DNA from: Raffaelea ambrosiae
Taxonomy: Eukaryota; Ascomycota; Sordariomycetes; Ophiostomatales; Ophiostomataceae
Reading direction: 5' to 3'
Assembly (NCBI GenBank): GCA_002778195.1
Contig: PCDI01000005.1
Coordinates: forward strand, 2,102,392 to 2,166,391
Length of the DNA: 64,000 bases
Shown: positions 1-8,944 of the stretch, piece by piece
Layout: the number at the start of each line of letters is the position of its first letter
Position numbering within the stretch: the first letter of the stretch is position 1
The notes under the pieces: model-generated
Databases searched by the model: none
Seen by the model: the letters and a program-made list of their open reading frames with translations, nothing else
Told to the model about the DNA's origin: nothing
Translations under genes and position numbers: made by a program

Positions 1-866
1 TCAAAAACGAACAGCCAGCGCCAGCTGGACATGCCTCCCTTGCCTTCCATGCCGGAGAAGAGAGCGGCTTGCAGGTAGCCCGAGAACATCTGGCCGAGGA
101 CGCCGCTCATGACGAAGAGGCCGCTGCGGCGCGACAGCTCGCTCTTGCGGTACCACGACCCGAGACACCACATGACGCCCGGCCAGGCCGCCGACTCAAA
201 GGCCCCGACAAAGAAGCGGAGCACGTAGAACTGGTAGGCATGGCTGCACCGGCACAGCCCCAGGACCAAGACGGACCAGGCGAAGAGACACCCCGGCAGC
301 CAGTAGCGCGGCCGGACCACGGTGATGACCAGGTTGGCGACCACGCCTCCCAGGATGGTTCCTGACACGAGCGTGAGCAAGACGTGCCAGACGACGCAGA
401 TCCATGCGCACATCGGCAGAGGGCGCTTACCAATGGAAAAGTAGGTGTTCATCCACGAGAGCTCGTTGCCCTGGCCGAAGCCAAGCTCCTCCTGCATGCC
501 CGACACATAGGCATTGGAAATGTTGTTTTGGTCCAGCTGGACGGGCGCGTGTCAGTGCTGGGGGGGTCTCGGCGTGGCCCAGAGAGAGAGAGCAGAACAG
601 AACGAAAACGCGCAACGCACCTGCTTAACAAAGTACATCAAGCACGAGTAGCTCAGCAGGAACCAGTCCAGCTTGAAGATGAGCATCTTCTCCTCCTTGG
701 AGGTGCCGGGCTCGTGCCAGTGGAACCACCTGGCCGTGCCCCCGCGGGGCAGATGGCTGGCCGAGCCGGTCGCCGAGTCGGTCGCCGAGTCGGTCGTGTG
801 GACCGAAGCGCTGGTCTCGCGCTTCTGTGGCGCCAGGCCGGCGGCGTCTGGTGTGGGTGCGGCCAT
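1..866 (-). CDS. Dal5/Fen2-type MFS anion:cation symporter, 3' end cut by the window edge
   Basis: This is the N-terminal part of a major facilitator of the allantoate permease (Dal5) / pantothenate (Fen2, Liz1) type, a plasma-membrane importer of small organic anions. The model is exon 1 at 866-621, exon 2 at 536-431 and exon 3 from 361 past the left edge. Both introns have GT...AG ends and the frame is kept, giving about 237 residues. Exon 1 ends with the first membrane helix (FKLDWFLLSYSCLMYF). Exon 2 opens with the family hallmark LDQNNISNAYVSGMQEEL. Exon 3 carries further helices and the FFVGAFESAAWPGVMWCLGSWY stretch (broken here by residue count only), followed by RRSGLFVMSG. The start at 866 is the only Met before the first helix in this frame. 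The substrate cannot be read; the neighbouring cyclic-amide hydrolase suggests an amide or a related acid. Confidence 0.88.
537..620 (-). other. Intron 1 of the MFS gene
   Basis: The 84-bp intron reads GTGCGT at the donor and CCCGTCCAG at the acceptor on the minus strand. Removing it joins FVKQ to LDQNNISNAY in phase 0. A second intron (362-430, donor GTAAGC, acceptor GTGTCAG) joins SIG to TILGGVVANL in phase 1. Confidence 0.85.
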
Positions 867-1413
867 GGCTGGGTTCTGGGCTGGTTTGCCCTGTTCTGGG
901 CTGTTCTGCACTGTTCTGCACTGTTCTGCACTGCTCTGAACTGGCTGCTCAGACAGCGGATTCGAACCCTTTCCCTTGCCCAACAGCAACGACAAGCAAG
1001 TGAAACCGGCAGCAATCCAAACGACACGAAAAAAAAAATAAGAGCGGACACCTGCCCGCGAGCCTTTCTCGCGCGGTCCTCGGCCAGGCTGTCTCCCATT
1101 ATGTAGGCTCGAAGAAAGGACTCGGGGAAGCGGCCAATGAGATTTTGCCATGGCCTTTGTCGATGGTGTGCTACCGGGCTAAGGACCGACTGCCGTGGAA
1201 TATGTGGGAACGGCAGCATTTTGGGTGTCGGGGATGGCCCGCTGTGGCGCTGACATGGGCGGGATGGAACCGCAAGAGACCCAGCCCAGTGAGAACCCAG
1301 TGCGCCAGGGAGACAGTTCCGCGGTCAAGATACCGGCCCTTATCTGTGCTGCAAGTCCAGGAGTACGTCCGCGATTGGCCTCGTCTTGGAAGCACGGCTT
1401 CATACTTCCCGCG
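867..1413. promoter_or_regulatory. Shared upstream region of the MFS and alpha/beta hydrolase genes
   Basis: The 547 bp between two divergent start codons must hold the promoters of both genes. The side next to the MFS start carries a run of 10-bp repeats (891-940). I see no convincing TATA box and no binding site I can name. Sharing one region allows common control but does not prove it. Confidence 0.5.
891..940. repeat. 10-bp tandem repeat upstream of the MFS start
   Basis: Five units of ctgttctgca or close variants stand in a row. The three central units (901-930) are identical and the two outer ones differ at three or fewer bases. The block begins 25 bp upstream of the MFS ATG, so it probably lies in the 5' UTR. 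Confidence 0.9.
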
Positions 1414-2626
1414 ATGATGGCCTTCCTCAACGTCAACGGGGCCACGCTGGCCTACGAGATCAGCGGCCCGGACAATGCGCCTCTGATGATCACACTGCAC
1501 GGCGGCAGGGGAATGGGTACGTCGTGCTGGTTTGGATTGTGGCAAGCCCATCATCTGACGTTGAACCAAGGAGACCACAGGTCGGACTACAAGGTGTACA
1601 GTCGGCTGGACGACCAGCTGCGCGTTGTGTCGTTTGACTACCGGGGCCACGGGGCAAGCTCGCGCACCAGGCCGTACACGTTTGGGCAGATTGTCGACGA
1701 CATTGAAGGCGTGCGGCGGCACTTTCTGGGGCCGGACAAGCCGGCTGTGATCTGTGGCGGCAGCTTTGGCGGGTTCCTGGCACAGCAGTATGCCATCACC
1801 TACGCCTCGCGGGTGTCGCACCTGATTCTGCGAGGCACAGCGCCTTCATACCATCGTGAGTTTTTGTTTTTGTTTCCCTTTTCGTTTTCTTTCTTCTTTC
1901 TTCTTTCCTCTTTCTTCTTCCTCCTCTTCCTCTTCTTCTTCTTTCCTGTTGACATTCACTTTCAAACTTGCTTCCCAGACGAGGAGGGTGCCATCCGGAC
2001 GCTCGAGGCGCGCATGGGCCGGGTGCCCAGCTTCTCCAGAGAGATGCTGCGCGACAAGGTGTTTGGCGCCTACGAGGACGACGAGGAGTTCAAGCTGGTG
2101 CACTTTGCCATGATGCCCCTGTACAGCGACAGCTACGATGCCAATGCGGGCCTGCGTGCCTGCCGCGACACGGTCCACGTTGCGGAATCCCACAGTGAGT
2201 TGGACGCGGCCGCGCGAGGAGATCGGGGAGAGGCGTCTCGGAGAGAGAGAGAGCCCCGTTGACAGCGTCCCAGACGACCTGTATTCGGAACAGGAAAAGT
2301 ACTTTGACTACCGCGACCAGCTCGGCGCCATCACGGCCAAGACGCTGGTGATTGTGGGCGACCGCGACTGGATCTGCCCGCCAGGTGGGTGTGGCCGAAA
2401 CACAGCCCGAACACAGCCTGCCATGGCTGGCTGTAGGATAGACAAGCACTAACAGCGCGCACACACGGCAGAGAACGCGCGCGAGATTGCCGGCAAGGTC
2501 CAGCAGGCCGAGCTGGTCGTGGTTCCGGGCGCCAACCACGGCGTGCATCTGGAGAAGACCGAGCTGGTGCTGGCCAAGATACGGGAGTTTCTGGGATTGT
2601 CAGATACGAGAATGGATAGTGGATAG
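1414..2626 (+). CDS. Alpha/beta hydrolase, proline iminopeptidase-like
   Basis: A 289-residue alpha/beta-fold hydrolase is split over five exons: 1414-1516, 1571-1855, 1979-2194, 2274-2384 and 2472-2626. All introns have GT...AG ends and all junctions are phase 1. The oxyanion-hole region is LHGGRGMG. The nucleophile elbow is GGSFGG with Ser99. The likely acid is Asp233 in GDRDW and the base is His261 in GANHGVHLE, so the triad is complete. Segments such as DYRGHGASS and QYAITYASRVSHLIL are typical of the proline iminopeptidase / aminoacrylate hydrolase branch. Two ATGs stand in tandem (1414, 1417); the first was taken. There is no signal peptide, so it is probably cytosolic. It points the same way as the oxoprolinase gene 341 bp downstream, which suggests that an amide or ester is cut in the same pathway. 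Confidence 0.88.
1856..1978 (+). other. Pyrimidine-rich intron 2 of the hydrolase gene
   Basis: This 123-bp intron (donor GTGAGT, acceptor CTTCCCAG) is almost pure C/T over about 80 bases on the coding strand. Splicing it gives SYHHEEGAIR in frame, whereas reading through gives an implausible Phe/Leu/Ser-only segment. Confidence 0.8.
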
Positions 2627-2967
2627 GGTTGTGCAAGTCATACTACAATGCGATGTTGTTGGATGCGACTCTGGTGGTGCTGTTGTAGCCTGTAGGGCCG
2701 GCCAAGATCTGGCCGTCGGGCGGACTCCGACGCCGTCCGTCGCTGGGCCCTATCGCGCCATTCCGAGCCTTTGATGGGGCCCAGCATGACGGCCTGGACT
2801 AGAGATGGATTAAAAGCGCAGCGCCTGTCTAGGGCGGCCCGTGCAGGGTCTTTTGCAGAGCCAAGCCAGGGCATGCCATTGAAGGCCATGGAAGGCCATT
2901 GAAAGCGCCACGCATTCCAGACAGGCCACCAGTTAGTTGCCTTGGGACGTCGTCCTTGCGAACCACC
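2627..2967. other. Spacer between hydrolase and oxoprolinase genes
   Basis: This 341-bp stretch holds the 3' end of the hydrolase transcript and the promoter of the oxoprolinase gene. A short repeat of gaaggccatt is visible at about 2880-2902. I see no coding sequence. Confidence 0.5.
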
Positions 2968-5900
2968 ATGGACATCCGCGTGTCCATCGACCGGGGCGGC
3001 ACGTTCTGCGACGTGATCGCCACGGATGCCGACGGCCAGAACCCGTTCATCTTCAAGCTGCTGTCCGAAGACCCGGCCAACTATGCCGATGCGCCCACCG
3101 AGGCCATCCGCAGGGTCCTGGAGCGGTACGAAGGCAAGACGATTGCGCCGGGCGAGAAGCTGGATGCCTCGCGAATAGGTTGGTCGATGCGGCTTCTTTC
3201 CCCGTTGCCTTGGGTTTTCCTGCGTCCTGTTCCCCATTGACCGACCCCAAACAGCGTCCTGCCGCATTGGCACGACGATCGCCACCAACGCCCTGCTCAC
3301 AGGCACCGGCGAACGGTTTGCCTTTGCCACGACCAAGGGTAAGAAGACGACCCCCACCCCGTGTTGTGTTGCCTGTTCCCGGCCGGTCCGCAGCTCTCAC
3401 ACAGACAGGCTTCAAAGACGTCTGCGTCATCGGCGACCAGTCGCGGCCCGAGCTGTTCAATCTCCGGGTCCGCAAAGCAGAGGCGCTGCACGCGCAGGTC
3501 GTCGAGATCGACGAGCGGGTGACCCTGGAGGACTACGACCTCGACCCGTTCAAGGCCCAGAAGCAGCAGGCCCGGCAGCAGCAGGCCCGGCCGGACGCCG
3601 ACCTGGTCCAGACGCCCAGCGGCGAGGTCGTGCGCGTGCTGCGGCGGCCGGACCGGGCGGCCGTCCGCGCGCAGCTCGCGGCGCTGCGGGCCGACGGCTT
3701 CACGTCGCTGGCCGTCTGCTTCATGCACGCGTACGTGTTCCCGGACCACGAGCAGACGGTGGCGGCGATCGCGCGCGACGTGGGCTTCCGCTACGTGACG
3801 ATCTCGTCGGCGACGCGGCCGACGATCAAGTTTGTCCACCGCAGCAACTCGACGTGCTCGGAGGCGTACCTGTACCCGCTTGTGCGGCGCTACGTGGCCG
3901 GCTTCCAGGCCGGCTTTGCCGTGCCGCCGCGGCGCGTCGAGTTCATGTGCTCGGACGGCGGCCTCCGGCAGGCGGACCGGTTCCGCGGCAACGAGGCGCT
4001 GCTCAGCGGGCCGGCCGGCGGCGTCGTGGGCACGGCGCGGTGCTTTGACGCGCGCGAGGGCACGCCCGTCATCGGCTTCGACATGGGCGGCACCAGCACC
4101 GACGTGGCGCGCTACGACGGCGCCTACGACTACCTGCAGCAGACGACCATTGCGGGGCGCACCCTGCACCTGACCATGCTCAACATCGCCACCGTGGCCG
4201 CCGGCGGCGGCTCCGTGCTGTGTGCGCGCAACGGCCTGCTGGCGGTCGGCCCGGCGTCCGCCGGCGCCCACCCGGGGCCGGCCTGCTACCGCAAGGGCGG
4301 CCCGCTGACGGTGACCGACGCCAACCTGTTCCTGGGCCGCCTCGTGCTGTCGTCGTTCCCGGCCATCTTCGGCGCCGGCGGCGACCAGCCGCTCGACACC
4401 GCCGTCGTGGCCGCCCGCATGGCCGCCGTGACGGCCGACTTCAACCGGCAGACCGGCCAGCGCCTGTCGGCCGCCGAGGTCGCCGCCGGCTTCCTGCACG
4501 TCGCCAACGAGACCATGAGCCGGCCGATCCGCAACGCCACCGAGGCCCGCGGCTACGCGCCCGAGCGCCACCACCTCGTCAGCTTCGGCGGCGCCGGCGG
4601 CCAGCACGCCTGCGCCCTCGCCGACACCCTCGGCATCCGCCGCGTGCTCGTCCACCGCCTGTCGTCGCTGCTGTCGGCCCACGGCATCGGCCACGCCGCG
4701 CTGCAGAGCGAGGCCGTCGCCCCCTACGCCGCCGCGCTGGACGACGCCGCGGCCATGGCCGGCCTGCGCGGCGTCGTGGCCGACCTCCGGGCCCGGGTGA
4801 CGCGCGCGCTGGTGGCCCAGGGCGCGGCGGCCGCCGCGCCCCCGGCCACGGACAGCAGCAGCAGCAGCAACAGCAGCGGCAGCAGCAGCAGCCGCCTCGT
4901 GCTGGACGAGCTGCTGGTGCTCAAGTACGCGGGCACCGACACGGACCTGGCCATCGCGCGGCCGGCCGACGGCGACTACGCGGCGGCGTTCCGGGCCACG
5001 CACCTGCGCGAGTTTGCCTTTTCCATGAGCCGGCCCATCATGGTCGAGTCCGTCGTGGTGCGCGGCACCGGACGCAGCACGGGGTCGCCGCGGACGGAGC
5101 CGTCGGCCTACGAGGAGCTGGCCGCGTCGAGCCGGACCGTGCTGGCCGGGGACCGCGCGACGACGACACAGCAGGCGTACTTTGACGGCCGCTGGCAGGC
5201 GACGCCGGTGTACAAGCTGGACGAGGTGCCGGCGGGCAGCGTCCTCCACGGGCCGGCCCTGGTCATCGACCAGACGCAGACGCTTGTGGTCGAGCCCGCC
5301 TTCCTGGCCCACATCCTGCCGACCTATGTGGTGATGGACAAGAGGGAGGAGGAGCCAGACCACGGCGGCGACCCTCCTGCCACCACTCCGGCGGCCCCCC
5401 CGGCGGTCCCCCCGGCTCCCTCCCCGGCTCCCATCCCGACTGCCCCCCCGACGGCCCCCCCGGCGGCCTCCCCGGCGACCCCCCCGGCTGCCCCGGCTGC
5501 CCCGACTGCCCCCCCGGCTCCCTCCCCGGCGCCCCCCCCCCTCGACCCCGTCCGGCTGTCCGTCTTTGCCCACCGGTTCATGGCCATTGCCGAGCAGATG
5601 GGCCACACGCTGCAGCGCACGTCCATCTCGAGCAGCATCAAGGAGCGCCTCGACTTCTCGTGCGCCGTGTTCGCGCCGGACGGCAAGCTGGTGGCCAACG
5701 CCCCGCACATCCCCATCCACCTCGGCAGCATGCAGTTTGCCGTGCAGGCCCAGCACAGGCACTGGCGCGGGCGTCTGCGGCCGGGCGACGTGCTGCTGAC
5801 GAACCACCCGCAGTGGGGGGGGACGCACCTGCCGGATTTGACGGTGGTGACGCCGGTGTTTGTGGATGACGATGACGACGACGACGACGTCTCCGACGTC

Positions 5901-7427
5901 GAAGACGTCGGAGATGTCGGAGATGTCGGAGACGGCAAAGACAAAGACGTCGACAGCAAGGGTGAAAATGCCGGCAAAGACGATGACGACGTCGTCGACG
6001 TCGTCGACAGCAAAGACGTCGGCAAAGACGACAGCAAAGACAGCAAAGACGGACGCAAGCACAGGCCCAAGATCGCCTTCTATGTGGCCTCGCGTGGCCA
6101 CCACACCGACATCGGCGGCAAAGGCATCACCAGCATGATGCCCGAGTCCAAGATGCTGTGGGAAGAGGGCATCGTGGTGCCGACCATGAAGATTGTCAGC
6201 GGCGGCGTCTTCCTCGAGGACGACGTGCGCGCCCTGTTCGCCGGCGTCGCCGCCCGCCCCGGCTGCAGCGCCACCCGCCGCCTCCAGGACAACCTGTCCG
6301 ACCTGCGGGCCCAGACCTCGGCCAACCAGCGCGGCATCGTCCTGCTGCAGAAGCTGTGCCGCGAGTACGCCCGGCCCGTCGTCCACCGCTACATGCGCGG
6401 CATCCAGGCCACCGCCGAGGCCGCCGTGCGCCACTTCTTCCGCGCGGTCGCCGCCGCCGCCACCGCCACCGCCGCCGAGACGCGGCAGCCCCTGGCCGCC
6501 ACCGACTACCTCGACGACGGCACCGCCATGAAGGTCGCCATCACCATCGACCCCGTCGCCGGCAGCGCCGTCTTCGACTTTGCCGGCTCCGGGCCCCAGA
6601 TGTGGGGCAACTACAACTGCCCGCTCTCGATCACGCACTCGGCCATCCTGTACGCCATCCGCTGCCTCGTCGACCTCGCCATCCCCCTCAACCAGGGCTG
6701 CCTCGCGCCCTGCACCATCCGCGTCCCCGCCGGCTCCGTCCTCAACCCCGGCCCGGGCGTCGCCATCTGCGGGTCCACGCTCGCCAGCCAGCGCGTCGTC
6801 GACCTCGTCCTGCGCGCCTTTGGCCGCTTCGGCGCCAGCCAGGGCTGCGCCAACTCGTTCGGCTGGGGCATGGGCGGCACCAACCCGCACACCGGCGCCG
6901 TCGAGCCCGGCTGGAACTACGGCGAGTCCATCGGCGGCGGCGTCGGCGCCGGCGCCGGCTACCACGGCGCCAGCGGCGTCCACGTCCACTCCACCAACAC
7001 CCGCCAGACCGACAGCGAGGTCGTCGAGAAGCGTACCCCCGTGCTCGTCCGGCGCTACGGCCTGCGGCCCGGCAGCGGCGGCCGCGGCCGCTGGCGCGGC
7101 GGCGACGGCATCACCCGCGAGATCGAGGCCCGCGCCCGCCTCACCTTTAGCATCCTCAGCGACCGCCGCGTCTACCGCCCCTACGGCATGGCCGGCGGCC
7201 GCCCGGGCCAGCGCGGCGAGAACTGCGTCTACAAGTTCAGCGGCGAGGCGACCCCGCGCCTGGAGCGCATGAACCTGGGCGGCAAGGCCGTCGTGGCCCT
7301 CGAGCCGGGCGAGTACGTGCAGATCAACACCCCCGGCGGCGGCGGCTACGGCCGGCCCGAAGACGACGACAGCGGCGACGACGAGGCCGATCCCAGCTGG
7401 AACGACTTCCACCGGGCCTATGTATAA
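2968..7427 (+). CDS. OXP1: 5-oxoprolinase / hydantoinase-type enzyme, fused HyuA-HyuB
   Basis: The product is predicted to open a cyclic amide at the cost of ATP; 5-oxoproline to glutamate in the glutathione cycle is the reaction of the eukaryotic family. Three exons (2968-3178, 3255-3338, 3409-7427) give 1437 residues; both junctions are phase 1. The HyuA half starts with the phosphate-binding IDRGGTFCDVIA (residues 7-18), then has CRIGTTIATNALL and FDMGGTSTDVA. The HyuB half starts at about residue 811 (LSVFAHRFMAIAEQMGHTLQ), with RLDFSCAVFAPDGKLVANAPH in pieces and a glycine-rich end. The usual family length is near 1290. The excess comes from two low-complexity stretches: a Pro/Ala linker between the halves (about residues 742-810) and an Asp/Lys insert inside HyuB (about 918-984). 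Fungi also carry hydantoinase-like paralogues, so the exact substrate is open. Cytosolic. Confidence 0.93.
5340..5556 (+). repeat. Proline/alanine-rich linker DNA inside the oxoprolinase gene
   Basis: The DNA repeats ccccccggc-like units that encode PAAPPAVPP-type sequence with no stop. It joins the two catalytic halves, which are separate proteins in many bacteria. Confidence 0.85.
5866..6066 (+). repeat. Asp/Lys-rich low-complexity insert in the HyuB half
   Basis: Units of gacgac, gatgtcgga and agcaaagac encode DDDDDD, VGDVGD and DSKD repeats. The conserved enzyme resumes with KIAFYVASRGHHTDIGG. No splice sites flank it that would restore a family-like junction, so it is read as translated. 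Confidence 0.75.
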
Positions 7428-7586
7428 GGGGGGGGATAGACAAAAACGGTGGAGTCTGGAGCAAAACGAGTCTTTTTTTTTCCATTGTATTTATTCTACA
7501 ACAGTATTTGTATTCTTGACCGTCTTCATATTCGTAGAGTTGCGTTTTACACGTTTTTTTCATATACAGCACGGACGTCTCCGTGC

Positions 7587-8416
7587 TTACTGCTTCTCCA
7601 GCTGCAACAGATACGACTGCACGGCGCCCTGCCCAGTCAGGTCCTCCAGGCTCTTCTGCGCCGCCGGTGTCTGCGCCGCCGCCTCAAAGTCCTGGCAAAG
7701 AATTGGTCTGGTCAGCCCACGTTCACGTCGCGTTCGCGTCTTTGCTCACAGCTGCCCATCGGCATCGGGGACGCGCCCATACCTCCACGCTGTCCCACCC
7801 GAGCAGCCCGGCAAACCCGGCTGTGGTGTGGGTGCCCCAGGCCGCGAAGCTCGCCGTCGCCTGCGCGCCCAGGCTGGCCACCAGCGCCGCCCACGCGGCC
7901 TCGACGCCGGCCTGCGCCTCCGCGGCGCTGCTGCTCGGCGTCACGCGGACGTACTGGGTCAGCTTGCTCTGCGTCGTGCCGCCCGACCGGGCCACCGTGT
8001 CCGAGCGGAACAGCTCGGGCACAGGCGGCGCGACCAGGAACGGCTTGACGCGGGTCTTGAAGGCCACCAGCTTGTCGGACCCGAAAAAGGTCGCAAAGGA
8101 CGACAGCTGGTCCCATTCTGCCAGGGTGTTAGCGAGAGGAGACAAGACGCCCCCCCCGCCCCCCCCACGACGCATGGGGACAGAACCGATCTCCCACCGA
8201 GCAGTACGCGCCTAGAGTGATCACAATGCCGCTGGTCTCCATCGCCGTGCCCGCGGACAGGTCGCGTGCCTGAAGGATCCGGCCCTGGTAGTGGGTCAGC
8301 AGCCCCGGCACGCCCCCAAAGGTGGCCCTGGCCGCCGCCGGCAGCACGGTCGCGAGCTGCTGCAGCTGGGCCTCGTCCTTGGTGAACTGCGGGATGATAA
8401 ACTCGGTGATCGACAT
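7587..8416 (-). CDS. Small protein with two alpha/beta-barrel-like (ABM-like) halves
   Basis: Exons 8416-8212, 8117-7783 and 7691-7587 encode 214 residues. The two halves look alike in layout: a beta strand, a helix, an aromatic strand motif (EWDQLSSF in the first, GWDSVEDFEAA in the second) and a closing helix. This is the pattern of ferredoxin-like dimeric alpha/beta-barrel proteins (antibiotic biosynthesis monooxygenase or EthD type). No catalytic residue can be assigned, so the function is unknown. Intron 1 (8118-8211) appears to use a GC donor; intron 2 (7692-7782) is GT-AG with donor GTATGG. The start at 8416 begins a conserved-looking strand (MSITEFIIPQF), although the frame stays open upstream through a repeat block. 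The gene is divergent from the Zn2Cys6 regulator. Confidence 0.65.
8118..8211 (-). other. Probable GC-AG intron
   Basis: On the minus strand exon 1 ends CTAG and the intron starts GCGCGT. It ends GCTAACACCCTGGCAG, with a branch site just before the acceptor. Only this donor restores the frame to IVITLEWDQLSSF; the GT sites nearby give the wrong phase or a very poor consensus. Confidence 0.6.
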
Positions 8417-8944
8417 CTTGTCTGCCGCGCGAGGATCGGGGCCGTTGGCTTGCTGAAAGGGCTTGCTGAAAGGGCTGGCTGGAAAGGGCTGGCTGCTGAA
8501 AGGGCTGGCTGGAAAGGGGCCCTGTTTGGTCTCGTTGTTCGTGACAGCCAAAAGTGTCCACGCAAAGACAGAGGACAGGTATTCGGTGCTGGCCTCCCCC
8601 AGCACCTGCCGCGCTGCCAGCGACGTCCGCCTCTCTTTATATACGCCTTCCTCGGATCGCCTGCCCGCCACCGCCCCCCTCTTCCACCACGGGGGGGGGG
8701 GCATGTGCGCCCGTCCAGGATTCTCGGGTGAACTCTTGTCAAGCCGCCGCAGAGCGTTTTGCGGAGAGAAGTGGGTCCTCCACGCCCGCCGAGGCGGCAC
8801 GCTTCGTTCTTGCTGTGTAGGACAGCGCAACCGCGTCCTAGCTTAGAAATCCCGCCGGCAATAGGGCAGCCCTTTTTCCGTCTCGATCAAACTCGCCCGC
8901 TCCACGTCTGTCTGGTGACGAGTGATCCTCGCCCCCCCAACACC
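8417..8944. promoter_or_regulatory. Shared upstream region of the barrel protein and Zn2Cys6 regulator
   Basis: The 528-bp divergent region contains a TATA-like sequence on the minus strand (tatataaag, about 8636-8644), some 220 bp before the barrel-protein ATG, and a tandem repeat at 8446-8520. No regulator site can be named. Confidence 0.5.
8446..8520. repeat. Tandem repeat upstream of the barrel-protein start
   Basis: Units built from gctgaaagggctggctg and ggaaagggctggct recur about four times. The block ends 30 bp before the start codon. It would encode an FPASPFS repeat if translated in the same frame, but it is more likely 5' UTR. Confidence 0.85.

Noticed and set aside
955..985. tRNA-like T-loop (ggttcgaatcc on the minus strand)
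   Set aside because: The flanking bases do not form a T stem, and no D or anticodon arm can be folded next to it.
3297..7412. Very long open frame (about 1370 codons) on the minus strand across the oxoprolinase gene
   Set aside because: It is the antisense shadow of GC-rich third positions. It has no domain, is dominated by Ala/Gly/Arg/Asp, and the plus strand shows clear HyuA and HyuB motifs.
8759..8944. N-terminal extension of the 8945 regulator
   Set aside because: The frame is open but the zinc cluster normally lies near the start, and ATG 8945 has good context; the extension lies in the divergent promoter.
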